Shown here in pieces: positions 1 through 7,844 of a DNA stretch of 40,063 nucleotides (its first letter is position 1; each line of letters opens with the position of its first letter). This DNA comes from Acetobacterium wieringae. GTDB taxonomy: Bacteria; Bacillota; Clostridia; Eubacteriales; Eubacteriaceae. The notes below the pieces were generated by a model. The model was not told the origin of the DNA. It searched no databases and saw only the letters and a program-made list of their open reading frames with translations. Both the position numbers and the translations under genes were made by a program. The stretch covers positions 1-40,063 of the forward strand of contig NZ_LKEU01000021.1 in assembly GCF_001766835.1 (NCBI RefSeq), given 5' to 3'.

Positions 1-162
1 CCATTGTGAGCATTCTCCATTTCCTCCTTGTTCTTTGGTCAGATACAAGGATAATTGACTTGAGTTTTGCCCGCAATGGATTTTTGCAATATTGTGCATT
101 TTCCAACTTGCAATACTATGGATTTTTGCTTTGCAACTTTCTACATTTTTATTTTACAATAA

Positions 163-336
163 ACACCGGAATATCCCATTGTAAGAGCAATGGGTGGCGT
201 AGGTGATGTATTGGCACCAAAACTTATTGCTGAAATAGGTGATATAAGAAGATTTCACAGCGGCAAAGCATGCTTTTATGGTTATGTGAAAACGTTGAAA
301 AACAAGCGTGTCCAAACGTGTCCAATAATAAATTGA
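163..336 (+). pseudogene. IS110-family transposase C-terminal remnant
   Basis: This frame has no stop from 163 to the TGA at 334-336 but no start codon. Residues read PEYPIVRAMGGVGDVLAPKL, then IAEIGDIRRFHSGKA, which is the helix-hairpin-helix-like stretch near the C-terminus of IS110/IS116/IS902 transposases. Homology fades after the GKA motif near 276. The N-terminal DEDD catalytic half is absent, so the protein is dead. The remnant ends inside the -35 box of the ietA promoter, so the defence operon lies directly against an old insertion. A second decayed IS110 piece lies at 17143-17640 on the other strand. Confidence 0.75.
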
Positions 337-388
337 CAAACTATAAGTAAAATGTTAGAATAGAGAGTGTAAATACGAAAGTGTCCAA
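308..388. promoter_or_regulatory. Three GTGTCCAA repeats around the ietA promoter
   Basis: GTGTCCAA occurs at 308-315, 318-325 and 381-388, all in direct orientation. The first two are exactly 10 bp apart, one helical turn, and lie just upstream of the -35 box. The third lies between the -10 box and the ribosome site. This layout fits an operator that brackets the promoter. The likely binder is unknown; the C-terminal helix-turn-helix-like segment of IetA is one candidate. The role is inferred. Confidence 0.5.
333..361 (+). promoter_or_regulatory. sigma70 promoter of ietAS
   Basis: TTGACA at 333-338 and TAGAAT at 356-361 are separated by 17 bp. The -35 is perfect and the -10 has one mismatch. 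It lies 41 bp before the ietA ATG at 402 and points at the operon. Confidence 0.75.
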
Positions 389-401
389 AAGAGGTGTAGA
401 T

Positions 402-1553
402 ATGAAATCAAATTTAGTTGTAAAATTAATAGAAGCTCATAGCTCAGGGAGCGAAGACGCTTTTAAACATGCGTTGAATAATTTGGCAGATGATGAAGAA
501 AAAAAAGGCAATGCAAGTACGGCTTTGTCATTGAGAAATGCTTATGTTTATGATAAAAAACGCTCAGTGTCTTATGCGGACAGCCCACTTTCGGAAATGT
601 CGTTTTCAGCTCAAACGGCTATTCCAACTCCTAAAGACAGAGATAGTACGTTGGAATTGTTGGAAATTCTAACACCTAAAATAAAGCTGTCTGATGTAGC
701 GTTGCCAGAGAAAACAGTTCAAGTTCTTAAGCAAACTGTGGCAGAACAAAAGTCTATGCAGCAACTTGTTGACAAAGGTGTAGTGCCAGCCAACAGACTT
801 TTGTTCTGCGGTCCCCCGGGTTGCGGAAAAACTCTAACTGCAAATGCATTGGCAGGAGAACTTGAAATACCAATCGCGTATGTAAAGTTAGATGGACTTG
901 TTTCTTCATACTTGGGACAGACTGGGACAAATATTAGGAAAATCTTCGACTATGTAAAAAATAAACGCATCATGCTTTTTCTTGATGAATTTGATGCTAT
1001 TGCAAAGAAAAGAGACGATTCAAATGAATTAGGAGAATTAAAGAGAGTTGTAACTACATTGCTGCAAAATATGGATGCTATGCCGGCTAATGTTTTTCTG
1101 GTAGCTGCAACTAATCATCATCACCTTTTAGATCCGGCAATATGGAGAAGGTTCAATTCTTCAATACTTCTAGAATTGCCAAACCTCGATCAGCGAATAC
1201 AAATGATAGAGCGCTTTTTCGCAGATAAAATGCCTGATTTTTCAGTTGATTTCAAAACACTAACGATTTTGTCTGAAGGAATGAGTGGCGCAGAGATTCA
1301 AGGCTTTTTATTGTCACTTGCAAAATACTGTGTGTTAGAGAATATATCTGGTTCAATTTCGCAAAATGAAATCGCAGAGATTTGGTTACAACAAAACACT
1401 TTGTTTGTCAGTGAAAACAGTGATGATTATATTAAAGCGCTTTATAAGTTAAAGAAGAACGGAATAGCATTAAGAACATTAGAAGAAATAACTGGCATAC
1501 CGAAATCAACTCTAGACTATCGTTTTAAGAAGGAGGGAATGAACGATGAATGA
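402..1553 (+). CDS. ietA: IetA-like AAA+ ATPase of an IetAS defence system
   Basis: A 383-residue AAA+ ATPase of the FtsH/Cdc48-like branch. Visible motifs are Walker A GPPGCGKT (residues 137-144), Walker B LFLDEFDA (192-199), sensor-1 Asn in VAATNHH (about 238) and the paired arginine finger WRRF (249-250). The N-terminal 90 residues are helical and the last 35 (from LKKNGIALRTLEEITGIPKS) look like a helix-turn-helix. ATG 402 was chosen over the GTG at 381 because AGAGGTG lies 5-6 bp upstream of it. It overlaps the protease gene by 8 bp. AAA-ATPase/subtilase pairs of this arrangement are known as IetAS, described on Ti plasmids as a stability/incompatibility module and later found to protect against phage. 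In that scheme the ATPase restrains or directs the protease. Confidence 0.85.
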   Translation: MKSNLVVKLIEAHSSGSEDAFKHALNNLADDEEKKGNASTALSLRNAYVYDKKRSVSYADSPLSEMSFSAQTAIPTPKDRDSTLELLEILTPKIKLSDVALPEKTVQVLKQTVAEQKSMQQLVDKGVVPANRLLFCGPPGCGKTLTANALAGELEIPIAYVKLDGLVSSYLGQTGTNIRKIFDYVKNKRIMLFLDEFDAIAKKRDDSNELGELKRVVTTLLQNMDAMPANVFLVAATNHHHLLDPAIWRRFNSSILLELPNLDQRIQMIERFFADKMPDFSVDFKTLTILSEGMSGAEIQGFLLSLAKYCVLENISGSISQNEIAEIWLQQNTLFVSENSDDYIKALYKLKKNGIALRTLEEITGIPKSTLDYRFKKEGMNDE

Positions 1554-3765
1554 GAATAAGAGAGAACACTTGTGGATACCAGATGAGGAAGTAGTTCGTT
1601 TAGATAAAACGCTTACGGCTCGCACTACTCCCAGAAATATCCCATACGGAGAACATGGTCAAAAACTTAGTGCCAGCTTGCAAGCAGTTAAACAGGCTAT
1701 AGAAAGTGTTACAGCAGATGACTCCTTAGCAGATTCAGGACTTATGATCTTTAAAATAGAATTGCCTGAAGGCGAGAAAATTAAAGATAAAAAAGATTTT
1801 TTTGCTTCAACCGGGATGCAAGTTAAGGCTGTAAAAACAGTGAATAAGGCTGTAGTTGCTACTACTAAATCTCAGTTCCAGCTGCTAAAAAAACGTGTGG
1901 AGGATTATACTGCTACAGGTACTGGGAAAACCTATTTTGACTATGTCGAAGATTTTAAAGCATATATCGGTAGCGAAAAGAATTCGAGTACTTTGCAAAA
2001 AACAACATGTTCAGAAAGCGTTCCAGTAAATCTGGATGTTCAGTTGATGCTTGTACCTAATTTGGGTGATGATATAAATGGCTTAGCGATTCAACGGCTT
2101 GTTGATAAGATTTCAGGGCAAAGTGGGAGCGTTCAAGAAGAGCCGTATTATCTATCCGATAATACCCCTATAATTCGAGCTATAATTCCTTCAAGTTCGC
2201 TGTTTCATTATGAAAATGATTCGGCAATTTACAGAATTGAAGAAACCGATTTTTTTAATGCGGATGCTGCATCAAAGAATGCAATTGATTTAAATGACTT
2301 GGAATTAGATGAGAGTGTACCAGTCGATGCATTACCCATCGTTACAGTTCTGGATTCAGGTGTAAACTTCCCGCATAGTTTGGAATCTTTGATTGTTGAG
2401 CACTGGGTTGATGGAGCTTCGCGTGGTGGAGACACCGAGCACGGCACAAAGGTTGCCAGTCGTGTTGCGTTCAAATATATTTGCGATCAGTTGCCGGGCA
2501 CAAAAGTAGTACCTAGAACACGTATTATCGATTGCAACATATTGGATGGCAGTGTTCCCGTGAATGTTTTCATTAAGCGTATCCAAAATGCGGTGGCTTC
2601 TTTTAAAGATATATCGAAGATATATAATTTATCAGCTAATGCCACGACTCAGATTGAAGGCGACGAAATGAGTATTCTGGGTTATGAATTAGATGAGTTG
2701 CACCTAAAGCATAACGTGCAATTTGTTGTTTCTGCAGGAAATCATCAGTTGTGGAGCACTGAATCAAGTTTAGAAGACATTTTGGATGATGACGATTCAA
2801 GGGTTTCAGCACCCGCTGATTCAATGTTATCCGTAATTGTCGGAGCTACATCTGGAGAGAATCATCCTAATTGTCTTTCGACATTCAATGAAATTACATC
2901 ATATAGTCGAAGAGGACCAGGATTCAATGGTTTCAGCAAACCGGACTTGACCGCGTATGGTGGTTCGATTGCCAATATTGCCGGATCGGTCTCGGTCCCC
3001 GAGGATAAATATTCCTTAATGTTGGACAAGAACGGCAAGCTAACACCTGATGCAGGGACAAGCTTCACAGCACCGGTTGTTGCTGGGGATTTGGCGGAGG
3101 TTCTGGGAATCGTTCCGAGTCAAGACATTTTATTGGCAAAAACCCTGCTGTACCATAATACAAAGCCTATTTGGGATGAAGATAGTATCACAGATGAAGA
3201 ATTAGCTTTTGCCCACAACTTGTATGGCAGAGGGTTATCTAACGTTGATGAAAGTAAGTATTCATCACCTTCAAAAGTAACTTTTGTACGAACCGGTACA
3301 TTGAATCGAGTTACAAAAGAGAGGGTCACGATATTTATGCCAGAAATCCTTGCAGCTCAAGTAGGAAGAAACGTTGCAAAGGTTACAGTAACTTGCATCT
3401 CTATGCCACCAGTTAATAGAACAAAAGGTACAGAGTATTTGGGAGCATATATCAGAGCGTCACTGAAGAAAAGCAGTGCGGATGGACGTTTGATACCCGT
3501 TGCGCAGGATACTAAAGAAGGACGACAAAAGTGGGATGTATGCCATCAGTTCACAAAACTCTTCTCGACATTCGAAGCTGGTGATTGGCAAATTTGGCTT
3601 GAATTGTTCTCCCGCTGGGATGATGAGAACTTGGATGTGCCATACGCTTTGGCTGTTACCATTGAGGATGTCAGCAATACATTAGATGTCTACAGTGAAG
3701 TTGAGGCTTTGAATAGGTATCAGGCGATGAATACGATCAGATTGCGTGTCGATTCGCAAGCGTAA
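1546..3765 (+). CDS. ietS: IetS-like subtilisin-family (S8) serine protease
   Basis: A 739-residue protein with a complete S8 triad: Asp270 in TVLDSGVN, His299 in DTEHGTKVAS and Ser506 in AGTSFTAP, with the oxyanion Asn399 in SAGNH. The first 260 residues carry no recognised domain and may be the region that senses or contacts the partner. About 230 residues follow the catalytic core. There is no signal peptide, so the protease is cytoplasmic, as expected for IetS and unlike secreted subtilisins. AGGAGGG lies 8 bp before ATG 1546 and the start overlaps the end of ietA, so the two are translationally coupled. The intact triad suggests a working protease, the toxic or effector half of the module. 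Confidence 0.87.
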   Translation: MNENKREHLWIPDEEVVRLDKTLTARTTPRNIPYGEHGQKLSASLQAVKQAIESVTADDSLADSGLMIFKIELPEGEKIKDKKDFFASTGMQVKAVKTVNKAVVATTKSQFQLLKKRVEDYTATGTGKTYFDYVEDFKAYIGSEKNSSTLQKTTCSESVPVNLDVQLMLVPNLGDDINGLAIQRLVDKISGQSGSVQEEPYYLSDNTPIIRAIIPSSSLFHYENDSAIYRIEETDFFNADAASKNAIDLNDLELDESVPVDALPIVTVLDSGVNFPHSLESLIVEHWVDGASRGGDTEHGTKVASRVAFKYICDQLPGTKVVPRTRIIDCNILDGSVPVNVFIKRIQNAVASFKDISKIYNLSANATTQIEGDEMSILGYELDELHLKHNVQFVVSAGNHQLWSTESSLEDILDDDDSRVSAPADSMLSVIVGATSGENHPNCLSTFNEITSYSRRGPGFNGFSKPDLTAYGGSIANIAGSVSVPEDKYSLMLDKNGKLTPDAGTSFTAPVVAGDLAEVLGIVPSQDILLAKTLLYHNTKPIWDEDSITDEELAFAHNLYGRGLSNVDESKYSSPSKVTFVRTGTLNRVTKERVTIFMPEILAAQVGRNVAKVTVTCISMPPVNRTKGTEYLGAYIRASLKKSSADGRLIPVAQDTKEGRQKWDVCHQFTKLFSTFEAGDWQIWLELFSRWDDENLDVPYALAVTIEDVSNTLDVYSEVEALNRYQAMNTIRLRVDSQA

Positions 3766-3943
3766 TAATAGATCGAAGCACAGGCGCACGGAGTTGTTGT
3801 AGTCCGTCAAATTATAAGCACCACCATCCAGCATTTTATTTTAACCAAAATAGCGGGAAATACGGTTATCAGGGCACATTATTGACACCTGATTCGGCAG
3901 ATTAAATAAACCGCGCTATTAATGGAGCAAATTAAACGATCTA

Positions 3944-3967
3944 AAAAAGCAGGTTTCCCTGCTTTTT
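3944..3967 (-). terminator. Rho-independent terminator
   Basis: A perfect 10-bp stem (AAAAAGCAGG with CCTGCTTTTT) around a 4-base loop. Read on the minus strand it ends in a run of six T and sits directly after the stop codon at 3969-3971 of the minus-strand fragment, so it belongs to that gene. The T run on the plus side may also stop readthrough from ietS. Confidence 0.75.
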
Positions 3968-3968
3968 A

Positions 3969-4173
3969 TCAGATGGCGAGATGGGATTTAAGAGCTTTTA
4001 AAGCACAGATGATGCTGATGGCATCGGGTTCTGATAAATCCGGATTATTGATGGTCAGCTGTTCCAGATTCCAGAAGGTATCGTTTAAAGCGGCAAGCGG
4101 GGTCGATACCCCCAGATCCGGGATGCATAAAAAGTTGCCGTGGGTATAGGTGCTGCAAATGATATGAAAATGG
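3969..4173 (-). pseudogene. C-terminal tail of an unrecognised protein, cut by a repeat
   Basis: On the minus strand a frame of good codon use ends at 3969 and includes GNFLCIPDLGVSTPLAALND and, later, LSEPDAISIICALKALKSHL. No start codon with a ribosome site precedes it. Its 5' side runs straight into the palindromic repeat at 4174, so the gene was probably truncated there by the repeat and MITE. Family not recognised. It has its own terminator immediately downstream, which supports a formerly real gene. Confidence 0.45.
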
Positions 4174-4358
4174 ATGACGTGGGGACGTTTCGGGATCTGT
4201 GAAAAAGTCCTGTTATTTTGAATAGTGCCATTTGCATGGGCACAAAATGTGATCGATCAGCATTGCGCATACAACATAATGTATCGATTTTCATTTTGGA
4301 AAAATATTCTTTCGAAAATAATCACTTTTTCACAAGTCCCGGACGTTTCGCTTGTCAT
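4174..4358 (+). repeat. Palindromic repeat copy R1, split by a MITE
   Basis: The left part (4174-4191, ATGACG then GGGGACGTTTC) and the right part (from 4341, GGACGTTTCG then CTTGTCAT) join into one palindromic repeat once the insertion and one copy of its target duplication are removed. The right part continues into a promoter-like segment. Confidence 0.7.
4192..4340. mobile_element. 149-bp MITE with IS1182-like terminal repeats
   Basis: It starts GGGATCTGTGAAAAAGTC and ends in the near inverse (reverse complement GGGACTTGTGAAAAAGT). These ends match those of the IS1182-family element at 5360-7091 (GGGACCTGTGAAAAAG). A 9-bp duplication GGACGTTTC (4183-4191 and 4341-4349) flanks it. There is no open frame inside. 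The interior differs from that IS, so it is either a non-autonomous derivative of a related element or was assembled from two ends. Confidence 0.7.
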
Positions 4359-4380
4359 ATCCGTTAAGCTGTGATATACC
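4352..4380 (+). promoter_or_regulatory. Promoter carried by repeat R1
   Basis: TTGTCA at 4352-4357, the right arm of the palindrome, is followed after exactly 17 bp by TATACC at 4375-4380. The same TTGTCA-17-TATACT arrangement is seen in copy R7 at 21650-21678. It points toward the open frame 4442-4777. Confidence 0.5.
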
Positions 4381-4441
4381 TGAAAAAATCAGAAGAGGGC
4401 AATTCGGTACATTCACCATAATCCCTTAAAAGCCGGAATGA

Positions 4442-4777
4442 TTACCTGACTGGAAGAATAACCATGGAGTAGTTATAATAAAGTTATCCAGGGCTATCAG
4501 GGAAATAGTCTTTGGTATTGAGATCATCAAAGACTATTTTCCAACGGGGGCAGATTTTGTTCGTTTTTGGGAGGAAGAAAATCAGGATGAATGTCTCGAA
4601 AACAATCAAAAATATAGATTGAGTGATGCACAGCTTATCGATATGTCAAGACAGAACAGCGAATATCAGAATCTGGGCGAATTGTTTGTTGAAAAGCGAA
4701 ACCAGTTTGATCCGACAGATTCAGCAGGCAACGGACAGCAGTATCCGTCAATTGAGTCGGGTGCTGGGTCTGGGTAA
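4442..4777 (+). other. Unrecognised 111-codon open frame without a usual start
   Basis: The frame runs from the TGA at 4439 to the TAA at 4775-4777. It reads like protein: GIEIIKDYFPTGADFVRFWE, a charged stretch, then SDAQLIDMSRQNSEYQNLGE and a Gly/Ser-rich end (ESGAGSG). The only in-frame ATG is far downstream, and no start with a ribosome site exists near the 5' end, so it is probably the C-terminal part of a decayed gene rather than a working one. A repeat-borne promoter lies upstream and repeat R2 lies 33 bp after its stop. Family unknown. Confidence 0.35.
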
Positions 4778-4809
4778 GATGATAGTGAACAGGTATTGAA
4801 GCGGTAAAT

Positions 4810-4836
4810 ATGACAAACGAAACGGCCCCTCGTCAT
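4810..4836 (-). repeat. Palindromic repeat copy R2
   Basis: Twenty-seven bases starting ATGACAAACGAAACG and ending CCCCTCGTCAT, the inverse orientation of R1. It lies 33 bp after the open frame 4442-4777 and 68 bp before the HD hydrolase gene. Confidence 0.7.
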
Positions 4837-4904
4837 TTATAGCATAAAGTTTTTTGATAACCAGTTGTGTGTGCCGTAAGTAATAGCGGCGGAATGGAGG
4901 TAAA

Positions 4905-5339
4905 ATGTTAAATAAAGCAATCGAAATTGCTGCAATTGCTCATACTGGGCAAGTTGATAAAGCCGGAGCACCCTACATATTACACCCACTCCGAGTGATG
5001 CTTTCAAGAGATAATGATCTTGAACGAATATGTGCAGTATTGCATGATGTCGTAGAGGATTCGGAGTTTTCCTTTGAAGATTTACGTAAACAGAGGTTTT
5101 CAGAAGAAGTCATTGAGGTATTGGATTGCCTGACTAAGCGCGATGGAGAATGTTATGATGCATTTATTGGCAGAGTAATAGAAAATGAAACGGCCTGTCG
5201 GGTGAAACTGGCAGATATCGCTGATAATATGGATTTAACACGTATTGAAAAGCCAACCGAGAAAGACCAGGAACGGATTAAAAAATATGAAAAAGCGGTT
5301 GAAACTATTTTAGCAGCGTTATCATCAGAGATTGAATAA
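4905..5339 (+). CDS. SpoT/MESH1-like HD-domain hydrolase
   Basis: A 144-residue protein consisting of an HD metal-dependent phosphohydrolase domain of the RelA/SpoT hydrolase type. Visible motifs are HTGQ near residue 13, YILHPLRV, the HD pair in VLHDVVEDS and the KLADIADNMD segment near the end of the core. There is no synthetase or TGS domain, so it fits the small alarmone hydrolase (MESH1-like) group that would split (p)ppGpp or a related nucleotide. That substrate is inferred from the family. GGAGG lies 4 bp before the ATG. It is a single gene between repeats R2 and R3; R3 starts 2 bp after its stop. Confidence 0.75.
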   Translation: MLNKAIEIAAIAHTGQVDKAGAPYILHPLRVMLSRDNDLERICAVLHDVVEDSEFSFEDLRKQRFSEEVIEVLDCLTKRDGECYDAFIGRVIENETACRVKLADIADNMDLTRIEKPTEKDQERIKKYEKAVETILAALSSEIE

Positions 5340-5453
5340 ATATGACACGGGGATGCTTCGGGACCTGTGAAAAAGTCGGATTAATCAGCTCAAAAGGATC
5401 AGTTATGAAAAGTGTTCGATTTGTTTTAAAATAAGCAAAAAAATAACCCTGTA

Positions 5454-5462
5454 TGGTATAAT
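5454..5462 (+). promoter_or_regulatory. Extended -10 promoter of the IS1182 transposase
   Basis: TGGTATAAT is a full extended -10 element 38 bp before the transposase ATG. No good -35 is seen at the right distance, which is usual for extended -10 promoters. Confidence 0.5.
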
Positions 5463-5500
5463 TTATGTGCTAACAAAACCAACCAAACAGGGGGAAAATC

Positions 5501-7033
5501 ATGCTTCGAATCGAATCAAAACAATCATCATTCCATTGCCTATTATACAATAAAATTCCGGAAAATCATATCCTGAAACAGATAAAAAAAGCGGTTGATT
5601 TCAGTTTTATCAATGCGCTTCTGGAAAATAGCTATTGCAAAAACTTTGGACGACCGGCTAAAGAACCGGAACTGATGTGCAAACTGCTGTTTCTGGAACA
5701 TATCTACAATCTTTCCGATGAAAAAGTGATTGAGGAAGCCAGCTACAATTTAACCTATCTCTATTTTCTGGACATTAATCCCGAAGATACCTTGCCGGAA
5801 CGAAGTTTGCTGTCAAAATTTAGAAAACTGAAACTGGGCGAAGAGCTGCTGGATGAGATCATTATTGAAATTGTCAGACAATGCGTCGAAAAAGGAATCA
5901 TTAAAAAAGAAAGTGTCAGTATTGACGCTACCCATGTGGAAGCCAACACGATCAAAAAATCACCGGAACGGTTGATGAAACATCTGGCCAGAAAGATCAT
6001 AAAAAGCTATCAGGACGAAACAAAAGAAGAACTGGAAAATCTACCGGAAGTACCGGACTACAAAGAAATCAGCGATCATAAAGAGGCCAAACAGGTGATG
6101 AAAGACTATCTGGAAACGGTGATTGAAATCACTGAGAGCAGTACAACTCTGGACACCTGCAAAACAAGCCGGATGATTGAAAAAGCAAAAGAAATTCTGA
6201 GTGAACCTAAATTTATCAATCAAACTGGAATCCGCTCACTGATCGATGAAGATGCCCGGGTTGGTCGAAAAAGTAAAACAGCCAACTTCTTCGGTTACAA
6301 GGTAGAATTCATTATGACCACCGATCAGCGGATCATCACAGCCGTACGAACCGCCAACGGCGCCTATGTGGATGGAACGTTGATTGAAGAATTACTAAGT
6401 GATACCCTGACAAGTGGATTGACAATCAGTGAGTTTTACGGAGACAAAGCCTATTTCAGAAAATCAATTCTCGAAAAGGTGGAAGCACTGGAGGCATCCG
6501 CCTACATCCCGGTCAGCAGTGCAGCATATCGTATCGATGAAAGTGAATTCAGCTATAACAAAGATTCAGATCAATGGTTCTGCAGCCAGGGAAATCAGAC
6601 CGTCGATCGGAAGTATTATAAACGGAAACGCAAAGATACCACCAGCGGTTTTCAGGAAGGCTATACGTATTACTTTATTCTGGAAACGTGTAAGAGCTGT
6701 CCCAAGCATGATCAGTGTGCAAAAAAGTCAGCCCGTAAAATTCTGGATATTGGGATCAACACCCTGGAATTCTATGAAATTTCCCAAAATCAGAAAACCG
6801 ATGAATTTAAAGAGAAGTATAAAAAAAGAGCCATCATTGAAGGCAAAAATGCCGAGCTCAAACGCTTCCATGGACTTGGCCGAGCAAAAAGCTTCGGTCT
6901 GGTTTCGATGTCCAAACAGGCGAAGCTGGCAGCCATTGCCGTAAATTTAAAAAGAATAGCGGCCATCATGACCGCTAAATCTTCCTGTTTTTTTGAAATG
7001 CTCGTCAGAATTAGAATTCATTTCGCATTTTGA
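5501..7033 (+). CDS. IS1182-family transposase
   Basis: A 510-residue DDE transposase. The N-terminal part (residues 25-110) is the DUF772-type transposase domain with RPAKEPELMCKLLFLEHIYN. Candidate catalytic residues are Asp142 (SIDATHVEA), Asp315 (FYGDKAYF) and Glu447 (IIEGKNAELKR). A cysteine-rich stretch (CKSCPKHDQCAKKS) near residue 400 is typical of the family. GGGGG lies before ATG 5501. The frame is intact, the inverted repeats are near perfect and the target duplication is exact, so the copy is recent and probably active. Confidence 0.92.
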   Translation: MLRIESKQSSFHCLLYNKIPENHILKQIKKAVDFSFINALLENSYCKNFGRPAKEPELMCKLLFLEHIYNLSDEKVIEEASYNLTYLYFLDINPEDTLPERSLLSKFRKLKLGEELLDEIIIEIVRQCVEKGIIKKESVSIDATHVEANTIKKSPERLMKHLARKIIKSYQDETKEELENLPEVPDYKEISDHKEAKQVMKDYLETVIEITESSTTLDTCKTSRMIEKAKEILSEPKFINQTGIRSLIDEDARVGRKSKTANFFGYKVEFIMTTDQRIITAVRTANGAYVDGTLIEELLSDTLTSGLTISEFYGDKAYFRKSILEKVEALEASAYIPVSSAAYRIDESEFSYNKDSDQWFCSQGNQTVDRKYYKRKRKDTTSGFQEGYTYYFILETCKSCPKHDQCAKKSARKILDIGINTLEFYEISQNQKTDEFKEKYKKRAIIEGKNAELKRFHGLGRAKSFGLVSMSKQAKLAAIAVNLKRIAAIMTAKSSCFFEMLVRIRIHFAF

Positions 7034-7256
7034 AAATAATTTACTCAAGTTTTATGAACTCAGCAAAAAACTGACCTTTTTCACAGGTCCCGGATGCTTC
7101 GTTTGTCATGCATTCAGTTGGGAGCCTTTGGGTATCTTGTCCGTTTGCCCAAAAGATAGAAAAATAATACAAAAGTATTTGCATAAATAGATTAGGTACT
7201 TTGATTATGCAGACTAGATTTTAGAGCATCCTCACAATGCCCGGGGAAGGAAAAAC

Positions 7257-7724
7257 ATGAAAATCACAAAAGCAGAAAAAGCAGATCTTGAAAATATTTT
7301 ATCACTTCAGTATTTAGCATACCAGAGCGAAGCGAGACTGTTAAATAATTATGAAATTCAGCCATTGACCCAAACACTGGAAGAAGTATTGCTGGAGTTT
7401 GAAAAAGGAACATTCTATCAAGCCGTAAATGAAAAAAATGAACTGATTGGATCGGTCAGAGGTTTTGTTGACAATGATACGCTCTATATCGGCAAATTGA
7501 TTGTACATCCCGATTATCAGGGAAATGGCATCGGTACAGCACTGCTGAAAGAAATTGAAAAAGACAACTCCGGACTACGACAAGAACTGTTTACCAGTGA
7601 TCAAAGTCTTAGAAATTTAAGACTTTATAAACGCCTCGGCTTTGTCCAATTCAAAATCAAACCGCTGTCAAAAGATCTGAATCTGGTATTTATGGAGAAA
7701 AAACCGGGATTGCTCGAGATATGA
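7257..7724 (+). CDS. GNAT-family N-acetyltransferase
   Basis: A 155-residue GNAT protein. The acetyl-CoA binding motif A is YQGNGIGTALL, preceded by the beta-strand LYIGKLIVHPD, and motif B is near SLRNLRLYKRLGF. The substrate cannot be read from sequence. GGAAGG lies about 8 bp before the ATG. It is a single gene 148 bp downstream of repeat R3, with no partner in its operon. Confidence 0.85.
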   Translation: MKITKAEKADLENILSLQYLAYQSEARLLNNYEIQPLTQTLEEVLLEFEKGTFYQAVNEKNELIGSVRGFVDNDTLYIGKLIVHPDYQGNGIGTALLKEIEKDNSGLRQELFTSDQSLRNLRLYKRLGFVQFKIKPLSKDLNLVFMEKKPGLLEI

Positions 7725-7844
7725 TATGAGGATGACTCGGTAATTGCATAACAGCGTTCCATTGACATCTCTCTCATCCCCTTTGTCATAGGGAACGGGT
7801 AAGATGATATGGAGTGAGATTAAAAACAATAACGTGGTAGATAA

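Larger units (their letters stand above)
5360..7091 (+). mobile_element. Complete IS1182-family insertion sequence (1732 bp)
   Basis: The ends are inverted repeats GGGACCTGTGAAAAAG at 5360 and its exact complement ending at 7091. The 9-bp sequence GGATGCTTC is duplicated on both sides (5351-5359 and 7092-7100). It contains one transposase gene. Size and single-gene layout are those of IS1182. It is inserted inside palindromic repeat R3, at the same position as the MITE in R1. Confidence 0.85.
5342..7109 (+). repeat. Palindromic repeat copy R3, split by an IS1182-family element
   Basis: Left part 5342-5359 (ATGACACGG then GGATGCTTC) and right part 7092-7109 (GGATGCTTCG then TTTGTCAT) rejoin to a standard 27-bp copy when the insertion and one target duplication are removed. 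The left end starts 2 bp after the stop of the HD hydrolase gene. Confidence 0.75.

Noticed and set aside
6..206. 66-codon plus-strand frame at the left edge
   Set aside because: Poor composition, no ribosome site, and its end lies in another frame of the IS110 remnant.
6429..6944. 171-codon frame inside the IS1182 transposase
   Set aside because: Shadow of the transposase gene in another frame.
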